The notes beneath the pieces are model-generated. The model made no database searches and was not told the origin of the DNA. It worked only from the letters and a program-made list of their open reading frames with translations. From Epiperipatus broadwayi (lineage: Eukaryota; Onychophora; Udeonychophora; Euonychophora; Peripatidae), in contig JAQFVV010012420.1 in the NCBI GenBank assembly GCA_028023455.1, positions 1,242,001 through 1,306,000 on the forward strand: 64,000 nt of DNA, written 5' to 3'. The position numbers were made by a program, and so were the translations under genes. Shown one piece after another: positions 60,701 through 64,000 of this stretch. Numbering within the stretch: the stretch's first letter is position 1; each line of letters starts with the position of its first letter.

Positions 60701-61260
60701 TTAGTGCTCAGTACCTTTTCCCAAAGTTTGGCTTGGTCATTAATTTCATTTAGAAACAAATTTTCTATTTCTTTATCTTGTGAATTATTTCATAAAACAT
60801 AATTTTCTTTGTGTGTAATAGAATTTTCATGAGATGGTATGTGATTATACAGCTTTTTCCAACCAATTTAAATAGTATATCCCAGATTAACAGTTAAATA
60901 TGAAAATGGCTGTATGTTTTAATTCAAAATGTAACATAGCACATAATAAATTGATTGATTTCATATGTTCCAACACAACCAAACTCTATGGCAAATTTCA
61001 CCATTTGGAAGTCTTCTTCAAAGCAAACTATATGACAACACATACTTTAATGTATATTTTTCAATATTTTGAGGAATTTCAAACCACTTAATTTTTAAAA
61101 ATAATTTCAATTGGTCTAAATTATTCTTATCAAGAATTCCATTATCGGAACCAATATTCACCAATTCATCTTCTGAAATTACTATTTTATTATTTGGATT
61201 TATAGCAATGCTATTATCTTCATATAGTAAAACTTCTTCACTATACATTAAAATTAATTT
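57780..61260 (-). pseudogene. ZMYM1-like hAT transposase pseudogene, split by a repeat array
   Basis: Minus strand, N to C: an N-terminal segment (61,248-61,018, DKNNLDQLKLFLKIKWFEI); a zinc-finger-like part ending KKLYNHIPSHENSITH near 60,850; then LFLNEINDQAKLWEKVL and KRGLVFFGSHAHIGSP-, -SGNFLGIIELLSKY (60,759-60,560). This matches the RGLAFRGxxExIGSPxNGNFLGLLELIS block of ZMYM1-like/DUF4371 hAT proteins. The frame breaks at 60,485, where a 1.75-kb array is inserted. It resumes near 58,735 with IFLYYC (usual YFSIIxD), then LGKYLSKSECIIMSTVWLK and a -KSECIIM- to KKTWKLVLEKC block (58,209-58,006), and finally FFEEYYHLNVFDKIINSIID (about 57,960). Many stops; inactive. Confidence 0.78.
58735..60485. 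repeat. Array of about 365-bp units: three forward, two inverted
   Basis: The phrase GAAATAAATTGAGATCCTG begins units at 58,742, 59,105 and (as AAAATAAATTG) 59,472. Its reverse complement occurs at about 60,079 and 60,441. The spacing is 362-367 bp, and orientation switches near 59,807. Units are 90-95 percent alike by eye, and each contains AGAAAAGGGCAGCC and AAGCCAGTCATAAGTATTTA. The whole array interrupts the hAT reading frame. Short open frames inside (58,982-59,212; 59,982-60,212) are the same segment of the unit in opposite orientation, not genes. Confidence 0.82.
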
Positions 61261-62195
61261 GGAGAACTAAAGTTAACATTTATTACTTTTACTGGGTCTA
61301 AGAATTAATGAATATTGTGCATTGGAATGATGCTTTCTCAATATAATTTATAACATTTTATAAAATGTAAATAACTTATCGAAAACAATAAAAATGCACA
61401 AATAAACTTATAGTATGTTAATGCTCACTATAAACAATTTATGGTAGAATATGCATGCAAATGGTAGTGTCAAAACTGTAGTGTTGAATTATGCAGCAAA
61501 GCTCATGCAGTGTTTAAACACATAAGATTTCAAAAAAGGCCCAATGACATAACAAAATAGGAATTTGGGGTTACAATGTTTTGCATTTTTAGGTACTGTA
61601 ACCTAGCAGATAGAAAAGCTAATACTAGTTTTTGATTCTTTATAAATGTGGTGAATAATTACAGAATTTCAAAGTCAATAATTCACTATAAGACTATATT
61701 TTAAAAATACAATCAGTTGCTAGTTTGAAGTCTCCCAATATTATGGGTCCAGGACATCCCCCCACCCCATGAGACTCTGCTAATGATAACTATCACAATA
61801 ATAATAAATATTATCAATAGATTATATTAGAGAAAACATAAAAAGGTTTTAAATTAAAAAATATATTCTTTTGTGAAAAGCATAAAATAAAACCACTATT
61901 ACTACTTTTTTGATTTATCAGAACATGTGATTTTGATTCTCTATTAATTCTCTAACTACAGTAGTAAAAAATGACTTTATTAATCAATTTAGGAAAATGT
62001 AGAATGAAAATATAATAATTAAATGCAACACTTTGTAGTAGATCTTATTATTCAGAAAATATAAAACATATCTAGTTAGTTGGAATTAGTTTTATTTTGA
62101 AATTTATTTTTCTTAATCTAAATTTGAGAAATTTTGTGGAAATATATAAAATTTACTATTAAACAGTTAATATATATGTGCTCTGCACACAGATA
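61261..62195. other. No gene recognised
   Basis: AT-rich. A C-rich phrase CATCCCCCCACCCC lies at about 61,755. No coding or repeat structure was seen. Confidence 0.5.
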
Positions 62196-62352
62196 ATGAA
62201 GCTATTCAATGTATGTAAAATTATCAAAGGTTACAGCCAATTTATAGTCCCATATTCATGGTGCCATGAATATGGGACTATAAACTGTCGCAAAAGCGCT
62301 TGACGGTAACTTTTGATAATTTTACGTACATTGAATAGCTTCATTATATGTG
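62196..62352. repeat. Palindrome with asymmetric insertion in one arm
   Basis: Left arm AATGAAGCTATTCAATGTA, AAAATTATCAAAGGTTAC, TATAGTCCCATATTCATGG; the right arm is its mirror (CCATGAATATGGGACTATA ... AATAGCTTCATT). The loop is nearly absent. The right arm carries an extra ACTGTCGCAAAAGCGCTTGA, and the outer flanks CTCTGCACACA and TGTGCGCAGAG also pair. It is likely a foldback DNA element with GC-rich ends. Confidence 0.7.
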
Positions 62353-63394
62353 CGCAGAGCACATATATATATATTAATTGATTTTAAACGCTAATGAAGT
62401 AAAGCCTTAACTATTAAACAGTGTAAAATAACTAAAAACATATTTCTATAGTTATAATTCAGGATTAACTATGATAAAATTTAAAACAATCTTAAATAGC
62501 CTCCAGAAGTTCCGTGAAGAAGATAATGGTCAACAGAATAATCAACATGATTGATGAAAGTTTTCACCCTCCTCCCCCATTTAGTCTTCATATGAAAATA
62601 TAATTAGAGAATTAGCTGGGTTGAGGCTATCTGAAAAAAAAACCTATGCTTGTTTAAAAATTTTCAGCTATCTGAAAAAATGACCACATTCCACTTGAAT
62701 ACTATAATTTTTACATTCTGCTATGTGTAGTTTAGTGCTCTGCTAAAGTAACAGATTCCGGAACTTAAGATCCATGAATTGGAATTCCAATTCTAATACT
62801 TTCAATGCTCTCAAGCAATAAATCATTCAATTATTAATATCCTATTATAGTATGAAGTTCACATGATAAATGAAAGCCAGATTAAAAAAATGCTAAATTT
62901 AATTTTTTTTCAAGTTTGTCAAGCATTTTAACTGTAACTTGATATATTTTTAAATCCTATGGATTACATGCTTTTATTTAACTTATAAGTTTTGTTTAGA
63001 TTAGATTTTGTAATCTATTCTTAATATACTTCTATTAAATTAATTTATTTTAAATTTATACAAATGTTAGAAATCAAGAACAATGCAATATAACAATGAG
63101 ATATTTCAGAGTTGTCCAACTGTTTAGTCTAATGGTGAAAAATTTCATATGTGCTGATAATGATTTAGTAAGTTTCAGTCAAGCATTTGAGATGGCAATA
63201 TATTCATTTTATAAAAAAGCTTTCACTAAAAAGTGCTAACAGTCAGTAAAGTAGAAATAAAAAATCCTTAATTCTCTTGATTGTAAAAGTTGTCTTTTTT
63301 AAAAAATAAATGAAATTGCATTTTTTCTTGATTGCAACAGTTACTTTTTTTTAAAAAAATGTTTCCTTCAAAAGCAAAACAATACTGTATTAGA
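62353..63394. other. No gene recognised
   Basis: AT-rich. A short local duplication (TTCTTGATTGCAACAGTTAC like TCTTGATTGTAAAAGTTGTC) lies at about 63,275-63,345. Confidence 0.5.
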
Positions 63395-63690
63395 ATGGAT
63401 TTTTAATGTGCACAAATTTTCTTTTGAATATTACACAGATGGTAATACTGTTTTTATTCTTTTTTTAAAAATTTGAATAGGAATAATTATAAAAATATCT
63501 AAATACTATAAAAAATATTTTATAAATAATGCTTTTATTTAATGTGCACTGAAAAGCCAATTTTTGAATTTGAATATGATTAATTACAAAAAATATTCAA
63601 ATACTAAAATTTTAAACATAATATATATAAAATATATTTTACATGAAGTGTTTTTATTTATTGTTCACTAAATAGCTGAAAATAATTGTT
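63395..63690 (+). repeat. Degenerate tandem repeat, period about 118-135 bp
   Basis: The block CTTTTATTTAATGTGCACTGA at 63,532 recurs diverged as TTTTTATTTATTGTTCACTA at 63,650, and AATGTGCAC also appears at 63,404. Intervening AT-rich parts align loosely (AATTATAAAAATATCTAAATAC with AATTACAAAAAATATTCAAA). About 2.3 units. Confidence 0.4.
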
Positions 63691-64000
63691 AGTTTTAAAC
63701 CCAATTTAAATTTTTATATTTAATTTGAAATAAAAGCATAAGTCATCTAGAAATTAATTAATTGAGTCACTAATTTTTACAACTAATAATTGAATTATAT
63801 AATTTCTAGATTTTTCACACTTTTGTTTCAAGTTAAATATAAAAACAACAAATTATGGTTAAAGAATACATTAATTTTTTGCTTTTTAGTGCATAATAAA
63901 TAAAATAATTTATTATAAAATATTTTATATATACATTCTTCAATTTAGCTCTAGTTTTTTAAAAATATATTTATGTCAAATAGATTTCCTTCAAATTTTG
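63691..64000. other. No gene recognised
   Basis: AT-rich sequence to the window edge with no recognised feature. Confidence 0.5.

Overview
This is AT-rich nuclear DNA (about three quarters A+T by eye) from a multicellular animal, almost certainly an invertebrate. There are no bacterial-style genes or operons. The coding-like sequence is nearly all decayed transposable elements: Penelope-like elements (PLEs) with a GIY-YIG domain, RTE-type and other LINEs, a Ty3/Gypsy LTR element, and a ZMYM1-like hAT transposase. Between them lie palindromic and foldback repeats, microsatellites and long featureless AT-rich stretches. A mollusc such as a cephalopod would fit this mix, but that is a guess.

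Layout. 0-7 kb: a LINE 3' fragment, a short inverted-repeat element, and a Gypsy element (2.4-6.8 kb, minus strand) carrying a 565-bp hAT-type insertion with an 8-bp target duplication. 8.2-11 kb: a fairly complete but broken RTE LINE on the minus strand. 12-13.7 kb: two foldback elements related to PLE ends. 17-18.8 kb: palindromic elements ending in CGCGCTATATA. 19.7-20.2 kb: two minus-strand exon candidates, one resembling transmembrane helix 3 of a seven-helix receptor. 20.4-25 kb: nested PLE copies (family A). 26.0-26.3 kb: a promoter-like region (CCAAT, CRE-like, TATA) and a possible first coding exon. 31.4-31.7 kb: a good hammerhead-ribozyme fold. 31.8-34 kb: a second RTE copy split by a foldback. 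34-36.6 kb: a PLE (family B). 37.3-38.8 kb: a giant PLE hairpin (family C). 39.5-40.1 kb: another family A foldback. 41.0-44.3 kb: two inverted tRNA-like SINE heads 3.2 kb apart. 45.9-48.7 kb: a LINE with a reverse-transcriptase zinc finger, split by family B PLE ends. 50.5-53.2 kb and 55.0-55.7 kb: two copies of a LINE with a simple-repeat tail. 57.8-61.3 kb: a hAT transposase pseudogene split by a 3-forward, 2-inverted array of about 365-bp units. 62.2-62.35 kb: a palindrome. 63.4-63.7 kb: degenerate tandem repeats.

The main theme is a set of hammerhead-like motifs (CUGANGA, then a small hairpin, then GAAA) recurring in PLE ends and their foldback derivatives. Hammerhead ribozymes are already known in PLEs, so the class is not new. 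The variants here, their inverted pairing and their different states of decay are worth checking. The best fold (31,484-31,538) has no PLE protein remnant beside it and may mark a different retroelement. If the window holds a host gene, the candidates are the receptor-like exon near 20.1 kb (minus) and the promoter plus exon near 26.1 kb (plus).
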